Source of the DNA: Parasponia andersonii
Lineage: Eukaryota > Streptophyta > Magnoliopsida > Rosales > Cannabaceae
DNA length: 64,000 nt
Assembly: GCA_002914805.1 (NCBI GenBank)
Contig: JXTB01000386.1
Coordinates: 252,847 to 316,846, forward strand
Direction of reading: 5' to 3'
A model generated the notes under the pieces. That model was not told where the DNA came from, did no database searches, and saw nothing but the letters and a program-made list of their open reading frames with translations. Both the position numbers and the translations under genes were made by a program. This document shows, in pieces, positions 23,946 through 35,849 of this stretch (position 1 is the first letter of the stretch; each line of letters begins with the position of its first letter).

Positions 23946-26035
23946 ATAACCAATTTTTAATATCATTTAAAGAACAATTTAAAAGAAACAATTCACAAAT
24001 TCTAGGATAATTTGTATAACATTATACAAGATCCACAATATTCTAATTAAATAGAGTTACATATAAATGCTATTCCACCTCCAATCATTATTACAGAAAA
24101 CAATAATTAAGAATTTAAGCAAGCAAAGGAGGAATTATGTGGATTTGGTGTGAATTAGAGATGCAATTTTATGAACTACTTGAAAATGATTATTATCATA
24201 AGCAGGAAATTTAACAAAAACCCAATAAAGAGAGAAAAGAATCGGGAAATTAAAGAAAATGATCATCTAATAAGGAATATGTATATATATAAATTTAAGA
24301 ACAAAGACAAATGATGAAAAGTTAAGATAAGTTCATCATCTTTTGTGTTTTATATCATCAGAATTCTTTATCCTTACGAAAAATAATAATGACTATAATG
24401 AGGATGGAGAAAGACAGCTTATGTGAGTTCTCTAATATTATGTAACATAGTTTGAAACCTATATAGTGTGCATATAATCACATATTTGATGCATGTATGG
24501 CCATTTATGACATTATTACAAGACATTAATTGGCATCTCAAAAATCACATGCTAATGATAGGATAATAAGACCTACCCCATCGCCATCATAGGCCATTAT
24601 TACATTTGATAGTTCTACTAGGCTCTCGATTCCTCATGCATAGACACTTTCATTAATTAAAACCAACTTTTTGACTTGTCAATCAAACAATCACAAAGAA
24701 AGTCAACAATGGACTTGATCTTGGTAAAAAACCTTAAACTAAGATGGAAAACTTTCAAGAACACACAATTCATATAACTTCTAGATATTCCTAATTTTTT
24801 CACCTTATCTGTTAAGAGTCATTTATTATCCTACTGATTTAGCATTTTGCTAAAACCCCAAAAAGTTCTAACTCTTCGGCTCTCTTGTCAAGTGTAATTA
24901 TTTTCATTTGATAGGGAAAAAATGGTTTAAAGAACCTTGCATAAAGCCCTCTCAAGCCCTGAAATACAAATTAGCAGTTCCAAACTGACCAAGCTTCCAA
25001 ACTGGTCAACCAAAAATGAAGGAAACTAAATAGTAAGAAAACCAATTCCTATAAAACAACAATTTGAAAAAGCCAAAGCAAACTAGCGAGTTACTACCAA
25101 GCGAGCAATGGTGGAAATTGCATGATCAGTGTTCTAGTGAGATGGAATATCAGACACCCTCCCATTGTTAATTATCTAAACAAATCGAAAATCAATTCAA
25201 ATACAAATTCCTAAAACACTAAAGACCGTAAATTCTGATATTAGCCTCCTTGATGAATTAAACACCAGTATAGATGAAAGTAGATGTTATGAAATCAATG
25301 CAAATATTAGCTTATCGTGGATAAATGCACAAAGTAATTCATATATATTTAAGATTTTGTTGACCTTCTGTAGAAATGGAATACGCACAAGATAGTATAT
25401 CATACTATCAAATGGGAAGCAATATTGCGAACCTATATTATATATCCGTGTAGACTTGAATACGAAAAGCACAAAAGATGGAAAAAAAAAAAAAAAAATG
25501 GTTGCACAGACACCGACTCTAAAACACAGAACTGTTACATAGACAAAAATTGGAGCAGACGAAGATGTATTTGGTATACCAATCATACCTAACCCTTCAT
25601 TAATACTATGCTTGGATATTATTTCACCTTAAGCTTCAGATACATAGAGCCACCACTAACTATAAAAATGTAAAACAAATCCATGGATGGTTCAGAAATA
25701 TTACAACTGGATTTGAATATCAACTCTGCTAAAGCAAAACAAAAAATGCACGGAGGAAAAATGTAACAGGTTATTAAAAAAAATAAAAACTGAATTTAGT
25801 CGTGTACTAGCATACCTAAATGCAACAAAGTGATTTCCACTAAATTTGGTCATGTACTAGCATTGATAATTAACTTTTTACTGATAAAACACTATCTTCA
25901 GAAGACTAATAGAAATTTTGAATTGATCAGTAAGCAAAGGTATGAGTAGCCCAACAGTTCCTATTCCTCTTCCAATCATAACCTTAATCTAATTAAGAGG
26001 TGACAATTCATAGAAACATAAAATAAATAAAAACA
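23946..26035. other. Intergenic, no gene seen
   Basis: AT-rich DNA with an A-run near 25482-25499. No recognisable coding region or element was found. Confidence 0.5.
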
Positions 26036-26499
26036 TTCAACACTTACGCTACATCAATATCAAGGTCCAACTTATATCAGTTCTTTGAGGCATATTCTCA
26101 GCATTACAGACTAGAAACCACAGATAAACATCAAAAAATAAATAAATAAGAATCGAGTGAGATACAAAAGTCTTTAAGTCCCACAAAGAAATGAACAAGC
26201 CATTTTTCAGTATTCGAGAAGAATGGAAATTCAAAACATGCATCATATTTTTAGGGAGGGGTATTGGGAGCATCTTGACTAGAGAATGCAAAATAGAAAG
26301 AAAAAGATAATTAAATTACCCAAGGGAAGCTAATGGCTGGGTAGCTTCAACTTAGGTTCGTCCTGAAACAACATAATATAAAATTAAGTAATCAAACGAA
26401 AGGTTGAAGAAGGTAACAAGTTTAGTTAAATAGATGTAATATCAACATGTATAGTTATATATGTGAAACAATAATGTATGCTACAGAACATAAAATCAG

Positions 26500-26760
26500 A
26501 CAGAGAGAAAGAGAGAAATTAGGGATTCAAGCTGGGTCTGCGCACTTGGCTTCTCACGTGATCGAGCAGCTGGGTGCCTTTGCCCAACAAAACTGTAATT
26601 TTGAGTTCCAGATTGGGGGATTGCATATGGTGGATATGGGTATGCGATGGAATCTGAATAATAATGAATTTTGCAGAGAAAGAAGGGAAATAGTGAGTTT
26701 GGTATTTTGGCTGAAGTTGTGAAAACGATGAGTTTAAATTTTAGCTAAAGCGCCAAAAAC
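26500..26760 (-). other. Possible transcribed leader or small gene, unresolved
   Basis: This stretch is less AT-rich than its surroundings and on the minus strand looks like a plant 5'UTR, with CT-rich DNA followed by an ATG at 26624-26626. That frame gives only 35 residues (stop at 26519-26521). Possible short exons further along the minus strand (about 26320-26365) have splice-like borders. I recognise no protein; it may be noncoding or the relic of a gene. Confidence 0.2.
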
Positions 26761-26835
26761 TTCTTTTCTGGGGGCCAGGGGAATAACACTCATTTTAAGT
26801 TATTTAAGTACAGAAAGGTGACGTGTTTTTAAGAA

Positions 26836-26880
26836 AGCTATTGTATAGTGCAATAAAACGGTATTATTATTATTGTAGTG
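26836..26880. repeat. Possible CACTA right terminus
   Basis: ATTATTATTATTGTAGTG ends at 26880. Its complement starts CACTACAATAATAATAAT, close to the right end of the CACTA element at 11611 (CACTACAATAAAAAAT). Just inside it are sequences like GCTATTGTATAGTGCAATAA, echoing the units at 23650-23945. No matching left CACTA end was located, so this is tentative. Confidence 0.3.
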
Positions 26881-26899
26881 TCGTATGACTTATTTATAT

Positions 26900-28860
26900 A
26901 AAACTTTGCCTGATAACAGGATATTATATATGATCTATATACTCATATAATATACAAATTCTCGAAAAGAAAAGTATAACAATTTATGTAGTAATAATAA
27001 GATTAAAAGTTAGCAAAGCCGAAAGTGTTCCATTAGTTTTTCTCGAAAAAAGAAAGTGCTCCATTACTCCTAAGCATATTATAATTTGATTTGAAGGGAA
27101 AAAAAAAGGACGCAAACTAATGCTATAGTATAAATAAAGAAGTGGTGCGTTAATAGTCTCTGTATTTCTAATTTTTTTTAAAAATATTATCCAACTTGAT
27201 AATATTAAAAAAGGGACGCCACCACAAAGCGGAAAGGGTCCGCCACCGCCACCCAAATTGGGCAAAGGATGGTTAGGCCATCGCCAAAGCACACCGGCAA
27301 CAAGATTTAAAAAAGAAAAAAAAATCAAAAAAAAGTTAAAAGTACGAAACTGACCCTCATCTAAGTGTAAAATTACCCAATTATATTTAATAGGTCAACA
27401 AGAGAAAAAAAGATGAGGATAGAACCGGAAAAATAAATTAGATGAATAGGTGCGTAAAAAAAGGGGCTAAAGGCTGAAGCAAACATAATTAATTGCACAC
27501 TCTTGAGAGCTGGCATCTATTGCATATTTGCATGGCTTTCCAAAGCCATTACTAACAGTCTAAAAATGTATATTTTATTACAGGATAAGCTGCAAATATA
27601 TATATATATATATTTAAAAATATATAATTTAAATCATGAAGTTTTTGAGTTTTTAAAATTAATACTTGATTAAAGAAAATAATAAAAATTAATATAATTT
27701 TAATAGAGGATATTGTTATTTTTTCGTTCCTAAAATTGGTCTTAAAATCAGTTCAAAATATTAATTTTTAAAAATTCTTAATTTCATAATATTATTTCAA
27801 AGTGTGCACATTTTCTTTAAAATAATAATAAAATAAAAATAAATAAATTTATTGCTAACTCTATCGTAGACACACGTTTGTCTAAGTATATAAAGAGTAC
27901 GTGTAAAATTTAAAGTTACGAAATTAACATTAAGATTTAGGACATATAAGGAGAAAAAAAGTACAATATATAGTATGCCCTCTAAAACCAATAAGTTACT
28001 TAATTTTATTAAAGTCCAAAAGGAAAAAGTGAAAGTCCTAAAGGTATAAATGGGGGAAAAATGGACGATACCTGCTTATATGAATATAATATGACAATGG
28101 CCTGAAGATGTTTTCACAGCCATCAAGCTACAATTGTATTGGCTCTTGATTGATTAAGGTAAAGTTGGACAGAACGGAGTATAAACCCATCATCAACATA
28201 GGTGTTATTCACATTGTAAGGTAATCAGAAGCGATGCACAGCAAATACAAGACAAAACTCATATTTGTTGTAACCGTATAACTAGTCTAATTCTTTGTAT
28301 GGGGCGGCCTATGGGCCAAACCTCTGATTCAGAAGTTATGAATAGTAGTGTTCTAATCAATTCACGGGAAATTGAAATAAATAATAACAAGTTTGACTAA
28401 AATGATTTTTTTAAGAGTGATTTAAAAAATAATTTTTTTAGTAGTATTTTAGGTTAAACAATATTGATTAATCTTAGAAAATTATTTTATAGTTGACACT
28501 ACTAAAAAAATCAATTTGAAAAAGAGTATTAAAAAACTCGTTTTGTTTCAAATTAGTACTGCCGGGTCAATGTCCCATTCACTAATACCATCATAAAGGA
28601 TGATACAAATGCCATAGTCCAAAAGAGAGATTCGAGGACATCTAGCTTGATGGAGAATCAACTGAACAACATCAAGCGACAAAAAATGAGATATCTAAAT
28701 TGATCTGTTAAACGTTTTTCTTTACTTCTCTTGGGTGCAATTCACACTATACACGCACCCCTTTCTATCTTTACCTGTTTTCTTTTTTTTTTTTTTTCTT
28801 TTCTTTTCTGTGTGTATCTTTACCATTCTTCCCATCTTCGTTGAGAGACCCCGACTATTC
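26900..28860. other. Intergenic with small GC-richer island and TA repeat
   Basis: A GC-richer island at about 27212-27300 (GGACGCCACCACAAAGCGG to CACACCGGCAAC) stands out from AT-rich DNA and may be a piece of a mobile element. A (TA)n run lies at 27597-27613. An inverted repeat of 14 bases occurs at 28432-28445 and 28498-28511. No gene is supported. Confidence 0.4.
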
Positions 28861-29004
28861 TAATTCCTCAGAAACCAACTGAAAGAGAATTCTTCTTCTT
28901 GGGCGGACTTCAAAGCAAAGAAAATAGGTATTAGGAAGAAACATAACAATAAGAATGAACGTAAGAAATTATAATATTTCTAAAACAGTAGTATTAGAAA
29001 GACC

Positions 29005-31950
29005 TTACCTTCGTATATGATTAGGATCGAAAGGTGGGAAATCCTCATCATGGGATGTGTATCCATGTACGAGTTCGAGTTGGGAAAGGTCAAAACATGG
29101 AAGTAAATCGATTTTCTGTACTTGTACGTCACACACAACACATTTGTGTACAAAAGAACCGGCAGCCAGTGAAGCCTGCATTTTACAGTCAGAGCACCAC
29201 AGCAAGTGTCCGCACGGAATATTGCCCCATAACACCTTACGCTGGCTGCATGCGAAACACTTCCCTTCATTGATACTTGCCTTGTAACTCTGCATCAACA
29301 ATATATTTGACATCTTAAATGAAACAATCACATGAGTGCTCTAATTGGCTTATTCTTGGTTTACTACTCACCCTATAGAAATCAAATTCTCGAAGAAAGT
29401 AAACAGATGTGTTGTTCTTTCGTTTGGAAAAGGCCTCCAAAACCAGATGTCGTTGCGGATGGCTGAGATTATTCACCTGAGTAGCCTCCATACACTGGCC
29501 TATTTCATCATTAGCATCATTCCCTTTATTCGAATTGTATTCTTTCTGTAGCCATGGACTACCATGAAAGAGAGGATCTTGCTTCAAGAACTGAAGAAAC
29601 CTTGACTGCAGAGTAGGCGATGTCTCCATATGAGGTGAACTCGAATCAGAGAACGGAGTGGAGGAGCTGTCTTTCCCAAAGCCACCGAGGCCGAGGCCAA
29701 CATTTTCATCAGAGCTTGATTTAAGGTCACCTTCATCAATTGATTCTACACTAGATGAAGTATGCGACGTTGTAGGCATATGGCAAAGGTACTGCTGAGG
29801 CCTGGGATACTCTGGTAATGAAAGGACCATGTGATTTGCAATTCCACGTCTGCCTATTGGTACAACCTTAACGCAACAAAGGTCAGAGTAACATTTCATA
29901 AAGTCACTGAGCTTAGGGTAACCGATAGAGGCATGGTCCAAATCCAAGCCAAATTTATCCCTGAAATCTTTCTTCAAAGATGAGAGAGCATATTCTCCCT
30001 CCCTTGGATGCTTTGGCAGGTTTTGTACGAAGCTTGGAAGCCACTTTCTGAAAATCCTTAGCCAAGTAGGAGTTTTTCTATCCTCAAACGCTGTAGATAA
30101 GGGTGCTTGAGCTTGAGCTTCATTGAAGCATGTCGTGATTTGCTCAGAAAGTAATTTACTAGCCCAAGAATTTTGCTGAGGTATGTCCTCTTCCAAAATC
30201 TTCTCATGGGATACCTGTTCTTGAGGTTGATATTTTTCATTCTTCTCTTTACCGTCTTGTCGAGCTGACAGTTTCTGGGATTCATTTACTAAATGCCATT
30301 TTGGGAGTACGCTTTTGATTTCAACTTCCTTGTCCATTAAGGTGACAAAGTGTGCTTGAATAGCGGCTAGAACAGATTTCTCATCTTTGAAGGTCACAAA
30401 ACCAAAGCCTCGGGATTGTATATGATTTCCTGTTTGTGTTACAAGAACTACAGCATCTTCTACTGAGCCAAATTGTTCCTCAAAGAAGTTACGTAGCAAA
30501 TCTATTTTAAAGAATGAAAGGGAAAAATTATCTCCTCCAAACAAAATGGAAATATGTAAGACGATTTGTTAACGAAATTCTCACTTGATGTTTGGTAAAA
30601 CTTTTAAGTATAAATAGAAGTTCCAACATGTCCCTTACCAGAGTTCACTTGAGAAGGGAGTCCTCCCACAAAGATTTTCTTTTTGAGTAACAGGGCAGAA
30701 GGAAAATGGTATTTTAAAAATCCCTGCTTCAGCTGCCGACGCTCTTCTTCACCATGTGTATAAAAGCACTTTGCTCCTCTAATACATCCTCGAGGAGAAG
30801 AAAAATATTTGCAATTCCCTGCTGTAGAGCTCGAACAAATTCTAGCATTCACAGGTATAGAACAACATGAGACAATATGAGACCATATGAACGGATCATA
30901 CACACACAAAACACAAGTATCCCATGAACTTTGAAGACTGTAAGTAGCACCTTTCATAGGTGGACTCTTCGTCTGTCATTCCTAGGAGCGTGCCACCTTC
31001 GTCCAAGAAAACCTCATTACCTTGTAACCAAGTTGTATGTTTCTGTTGTACAGAGAGGTTACGATTCACTGCATGCAGATGCCAGGGATGTGAGATTGAA
31101 CACTTGGAATGACATTTAATTTTGTTTTTAAAAAAAGTCACTTAAATACAATACATTGATAAATTATTAAAATTAAACTTACTAAGACTGATATTGGTTG
31201 GGTTCAGCATGAAACGCATATCTTGCGACTTTGCCAAGTCTACTGATCTCTGTCTACTGTTAAGAGTAAATTTGAATATATATATATATATATATTGGTC
31301 CGTTCGTGTGTGTGTATGTGTATATACATACACACACGTACAAAATAGAAGAAAGCAAAAAAAGTGAATTAGCGAAGGTCCTATTCTTAGAGACCAAAAA
31401 GTAAAGAACAAAATAGAGAAGAGCTGGATGAAAATGGTTAATGTTTTCCCCACCGCAAATTCAGAACTTCAGTGTTTGCTCCCCAGCGTAAAAGAAGCTC
31501 AGCACAGTTCGTATGGCTATTCTTCACTGCAAAAAATAGTGGTGTTTCTTTCATCTCTGTCTTGTAGTTGATACCTTCAGGATCTTCCAGTAGAAGGATC
31601 TGTTAGCTCGAAGTTGAAACTAATAAATTTCTGGAAAGAAACCGCGTAATACTACTTCGATTTCGATTGTTCAGAGAACACCACACCAGATTGAGAGATT
31701 ATTCTCATACCTGAAGTGCCTGCAAATTACCACTACCAGCAGCCATATGAAATGCAGTCAATCCTAACTTATTCCTTTGGCTCACTCGAGCACCATGCTT
31801 AAGAAGAAGCAAAAGAATTCTGGCAAAACAAAAGCAATACTTATTTGATAAGAGCAATTAAATCTGCATTGGCATGCTTGTTCTACTTTAAAACCTTGTC
31901 TTCTCCATGTATTTGGATGTACGTATGTGCACGTGTGTGTGTGGGTGTGT

Positions 31951-31990
<40 letters not shown>

Positions 31991-33800
31991 CTTTATCTCC
32001 CGTGGACAGGGTGCTCTCGATGCTTTAACGGACCAGTGAAGTGCAGAGTTTCCTTCCGCATCAACCCCATTTATGTCTATGCTTGTCTTAAGAAGAAGCT
32101 TGACGACGGCTTCATCTCCAGCCTAATCAAATAACAATAAAATTAAGGCCATAAGTCAAAATAAAACAAGAATATCACGCATGATTGACTCTGAATTTGA
32201 GAATTAAACACCTCTAGAATCTTACTCTCTTTTTTGTTATTACGTTAATATGCCGTTTCAAAGATATAACATTGGGAGTCCCGTATCAGTAATTCCAGTT
32301 AAGCAACTAACGTTGAACATAAGAACTGGGTAGCTAATTCAAATAATTCTAAGATCATATCCTAACGAACGTTACTCTTTGAAAATTATGGGTAAGGAAG
32401 CAACTACTTGTTTCACAGGCTGCAAGAGAGTGCGTCAAGGATGAAGAAGTGATTACTAATCCGAAAATAGGACTATTATTAAAGAATTTCATCATAATGC
32501 AATGCAACGGTAAGTTACATGTTGCAGATCTAATTGAGCGAGCCAATTCGAAGAGTTGACTTTAGTCAATTTGCTTTGCTCTGAAGATTACCTAGAGCAA
32601 AATTCCCAGTTATCCATAGATATATCGAAAGGAGAGAAGCAGCGTAGCTTTAGTGTGATGGAAAAGTATATTGACTTCTAACGTTTGAGATCCCTTAATT
32701 CTAACTTTTCATCTCCTTACTAATTAAAATATTAAAAGGAGAATAACTGAATGAGGAAAAAACAAAGTGCAAATGGGTCACAACACAACTCTTGGGCACT
32801 GGATAACAATAATTAAAGGGCCCACATTCCTTTTGGTATAGGATGTTCAGCCATGGTGTTTTGAAGGTGTTACAAGGGTTTGGCACCATTTCTTATTATA
32901 TTTGGTGAGAAATGTTGTAGCAACCTATGTCTAGCATTTATAAAGTTGGAGAAGGGAAATGTATACATAACGGGGTCGACTCAATTCAATGCTATTTATT
33001 ACACCTAATCCGTCACTGTTACCTATTTATGCGACGTCTCCGAATGTTCAGCCCATCAAACAAAAGACCATGTCCAATAATCCTATATTCGGCAATAAAA
33101 TATTTGAAGCCAAAAGAACGGTACTGTTCTAATTACCTGGACTGCCTGGACTAGAGGCGACGGTGTTTTAACCTTCTTGTCCGTACACCGGCTTTGAGCC
33201 ACAACACCAAAGAGCTGAAGCAAGTCAATCTCGGCAAGCAAAAGCTTTCTTCTCTGAGAGTCCATGACGCTCCTGGCCGGAGAAGAGGTGCCTTTGGGTG
33301 TCTTGACTGAGGAGTTTGCGGGGCCCAAGGACAAAGCTTCCCTTATCACGCGTTCGTATATAGTCATCTTCTCCTTGGAACCCGAATCACTATCCCTAAA
33401 CTCTAATATGGACTCGTTAATCTTCTCAGTGGCCACACCGAGGATTGCAGCTAAAGCGACTATACGTCCTTCAACGGCCTTTGCACACGCCACCTCTGCA
33501 GCTTCCTTCGTTTTTTCACAAATAAGTCTTACTGTGTTCAGATTCTGTAAAAATAAAATATAGTCAATATTCATGCTAATACCCTTAAACAAAAACGGAA
33601 AATTAACCCAGAAATTATTGAAATTTTAATGTGCTAAAAATTTTAGGGTGAGAAAAGGTGGTAGATCGGAAAACGACATATGCACATTACTATATCTCTC
33701 ATATGACTCTTTATTTAAATTTAGTTGAAATTTTTATGAAACATTATAACGTAAAAATGCTTCATTTTCTATTTTCTACAGCTTTCTCGGCTACCAAACA

Positions 33801-33852
<52 letters not shown>

Positions 33853-34663
33853 TGTTTTTTCTGCACAAGGAAACCTTTTCACCGAGAAAGACAACCAAGT
33901 CTTCAATGGAGTAATCATCAGGATTCCAAGTCACATCCATCCTGAAAGTGAAATCACAAAGTGAACACATTTTTTTAGTTTTTTTAAATAAAAAACAAAA
34001 AAAAAATTATTCATAATATTAAAAGGTGAAAAGCTAAAGCTGAAAATGAAAAAAAGCAAAATTTCTAAACCAGGAAAGTTTTTCTGTAGCGTTCATATGG
34101 AAAGATTTAGCTTTTACCTTCAATGTATCTCAAAACGAAAACGACGTATTTTTTTTTGTGTTTTACCTTGGGCTGGAAAGAGACAGCTCCAGAGCAAGCT
34201 GAGCGCGACCGTCCTTGGTCCTCAGGTCCGTACGAGCACGTTTCTTGAGCAACAGCTCAACGCACCGCGCTGCGTGCGCCTCGGCCGCCGTGTGCAGCGC
34301 CGATTTGCCAGTCTCGTCCATCTCGTTCACAAGCGGCACCGTTCCGAGCTCTCCGCCGAGCAACGCCGAGGCACAGTCCACGGAGTCGAACACGCAGCAG
34401 AGGTGGAGGAGCTTCGAGGCGATGGTCCGGTCCAAGGGTTCCGAAGACGATGATGGCGCCTTAAACAGTACTCGCCTCGAGAGAGTGGTGAGACTAGCCT
34501 TATCGTCTTCGTATATGGACTCGATCATGCTCGCTTGAACCAGACTCATGTCCGAATCGATGCGCGTCGAGTTCAGATTATCATCATCGATGATGTTCTT
34601 CTGATCAGAATCAGTACCATACGTGGAAAGTGTACATTCCGGAACCGAGTTCTGAAGCTCCAT
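29005..34663 (-). CDS. Ankyrin-CCCH-RRM-LOTUS-RING protein
   Basis: Eleven exons on the minus strand: 34663-34167, 33941-33875, 33544-33137, 32122-31992, 31819-31711, 31599-31454, 31256-31183, 31068-30951, 30841-30639, 30501-29372 and 29289-29005. All phases agree and the product is 1,055 residues. Ankyrin-type repeats occur near the N-terminus (GKSALHTAAEAHAARCVELL) and at about 325-460 (GLTAFHMAAGSGNLQAL, ETPLFFAVKN). A CCCH finger follows (C527, C536, C542, H546), then an RRM (IFVGGL 573-578, RGFGFVTF 615-622), a LOTUS/OST-HTH-like domain (about 730-813) and a C3HC4 RING (C972 to C1014). RNA binding plus E3 ligase activity is implied by the domains; no function is known to me. The exon 4 donor is weak (AAA|GTCTCT). 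The stop TAA 29005-29007 overlaps a GTAAGG donor that could lead to a last exon at 28907-28868. Confidence 0.85.
31271..31330. repeat. TA and GT simple repeats in intron 6
   Basis: (TA)n at about 31277-31294, followed by alternating GT/TG and ATACAC tracts, inside the intron between exons 6 and 7 of the ankyrin-CCCH gene. Confidence 0.8.
31950..31990. repeat. (GA)n microsatellite abutting the exon 4 donor
   Basis: GAGAGATAGAGAGAGA and its continuation end exactly where the intron of the minus-strand gene starts, so the first intron bases on the transcript are GTCTCTCTTTCTCTCT. The microsatellite forms the donor context. Confidence 0.85.
33805..33847. repeat. (TA)n microsatellite in intron 2
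   Basis: About 21 uninterrupted TA units in the intron between exons 2 and 3 of the ankyrin-CCCH gene. Probably length-variable between individuals. Confidence 0.9.
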
Positions 34664-35400
34664 TGCTTCGAGTCTTTGAATCTCCTGCGATTAATTAGGA
34701 GCTTTAGGACTTGAAATAGAGGAAAAAACGTGGACATTAATTAACACAATCACAATGTACTAATTCGACTTCGACAGTTCATCTTCCTCCGAATAATCTT
34801 GATTAAAATCGCTCAAAAACCAAAGATTCTGGCATTTCATTTCACAAATAGGAATATTATCTCTCTCAAGAAAATGTCGGATTTTCCAAGAAAGCTCGAG
34901 AAAATCACAGACTACTCGACGAGAAAATTTTTCTCCAAAATCCAAAGATCGGTTCCCATTTTCCGAGAAACTCAAGTTCGAGCAGGGAAAATAATGAAGT
35001 TCCTGTACAAAGTAAAAGAAACTCGATCTTGTTCAAGACGACGACTCGCACCAGATCCATATCTGAAAACCCTAACTTTTCTTCTCAGCTCCGATTCAAC
35101 ATTATTGCCAGTAGTAGTAACGTACAACAGCAACAACAAATTTTACGTCCCGAAATCTGATCGAGATTCACGAAAAATCTCTGAGAAAGAATGAGAATCC
35201 GAACATGGAGTTTTGGAAAAGGAAGCTTCGTCTTCAAGAAATGGAAAATCTGAATTTCAGAGTTTCATTTTTTTTTTTCCCTCTATTTGTTTTGATTTTT
35301 TGGACTAAACAGGGGGAAGAAAAGGAAGAAATGAGAGGGAAACACCAGGGTTATTTATAAGCTGGAAAATTGGAGGCTTGGTTTGTAAGGGGACTAAAAT
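34664..35400 (-). promoter_or_regulatory. 5'UTR and promoter region of the ankyrin-CCCH gene
   Basis: Upstream of ATG 34663 the minus strand has ATTAATCGCAG|GAGATTC, a plausible acceptor of a 5'UTR intron about 30 bases before the start. Further up are CT-rich leader-like sequences, and on the plus strand TTATTTATAAGC (about 35351) reads on the minus strand as GCTTATAAATAA, a TATA-type box. The transcription start is inferred, not shown. Confidence 0.4.
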
Positions 35401-35554
35401 ACGCCTACATGTTGGGTCCTTTTTGAAAAGAGAAGATTGTGAATAAGGACACTTCGTAGAGGCTATTTTTGGCAAAGAAGAATATGTAGCTTTTCGCCGT
35501 GGCGACGTCCATGTCCAGATTTTACTGTAAAGCAGAAAATAAAAAAAAATTTGG

Positions 35555-35815
35555 AAGTGTGTTTGGTAATTTGTTTTTATTTTTTATTTTAAAAAATTAG
35601 TATCAAAATTTTTTTAAAAAAGTGATAATGAAAAATTTTTAATACTTTTAGTTTTTTTTAAAAAAATAAAAGATAAAAAAACATACAAATATTTGTAGGT
35701 AAATATATATATATATATACACATATACAAATATAAATTTATACGACTTTATTACTCATTATTTACATTTTTTTGTTTTTGAAAATAAAAAATAAAATAA
35801 AATTTATTAAATATG
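35555..35815. repeat. Possible MITE (AT-rich inverted repeat)
   Basis: The left arm core TTTTTATTTTTTATTTT (35574-35590) has a perfect inverted partner AAAATAAAAAATAAAA (35782-35797). The left edge GTGTGTTTGGTAA resembles ends of small non-autonomous hAT or related elements. No clear target duplication. Low-complexity DNA could mimic this. Confidence 0.3.
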
Positions 35816-35849
35816 TTTCTTTTTTAAAAAAATTGAAAACTAAAATAAA

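Noticed and set aside
28432..28511. Inverted repeat with CACTACTAAAAAAAT at its right arm, considered as a CACTA end
   Set aside because: The arms face the wrong way for element termini (TAGTAGT to the left, ACTACTA to the right), there is no 3-bp duplication and the DNA is very AT-rich.
32927..33154. Small plus-strand frame near exon 3 of the ankyrin-CCCH gene
   Set aside because: It lies in an intron and the antisense of exon 3 and has no similarity I can recognise.
34046..34538. Plus-strand open frames of 107-135 codons
   Set aside because: They are the antisense of exon 1 of the ankyrin-CCCH gene, whose own frame splices consistently into the rest of the protein.
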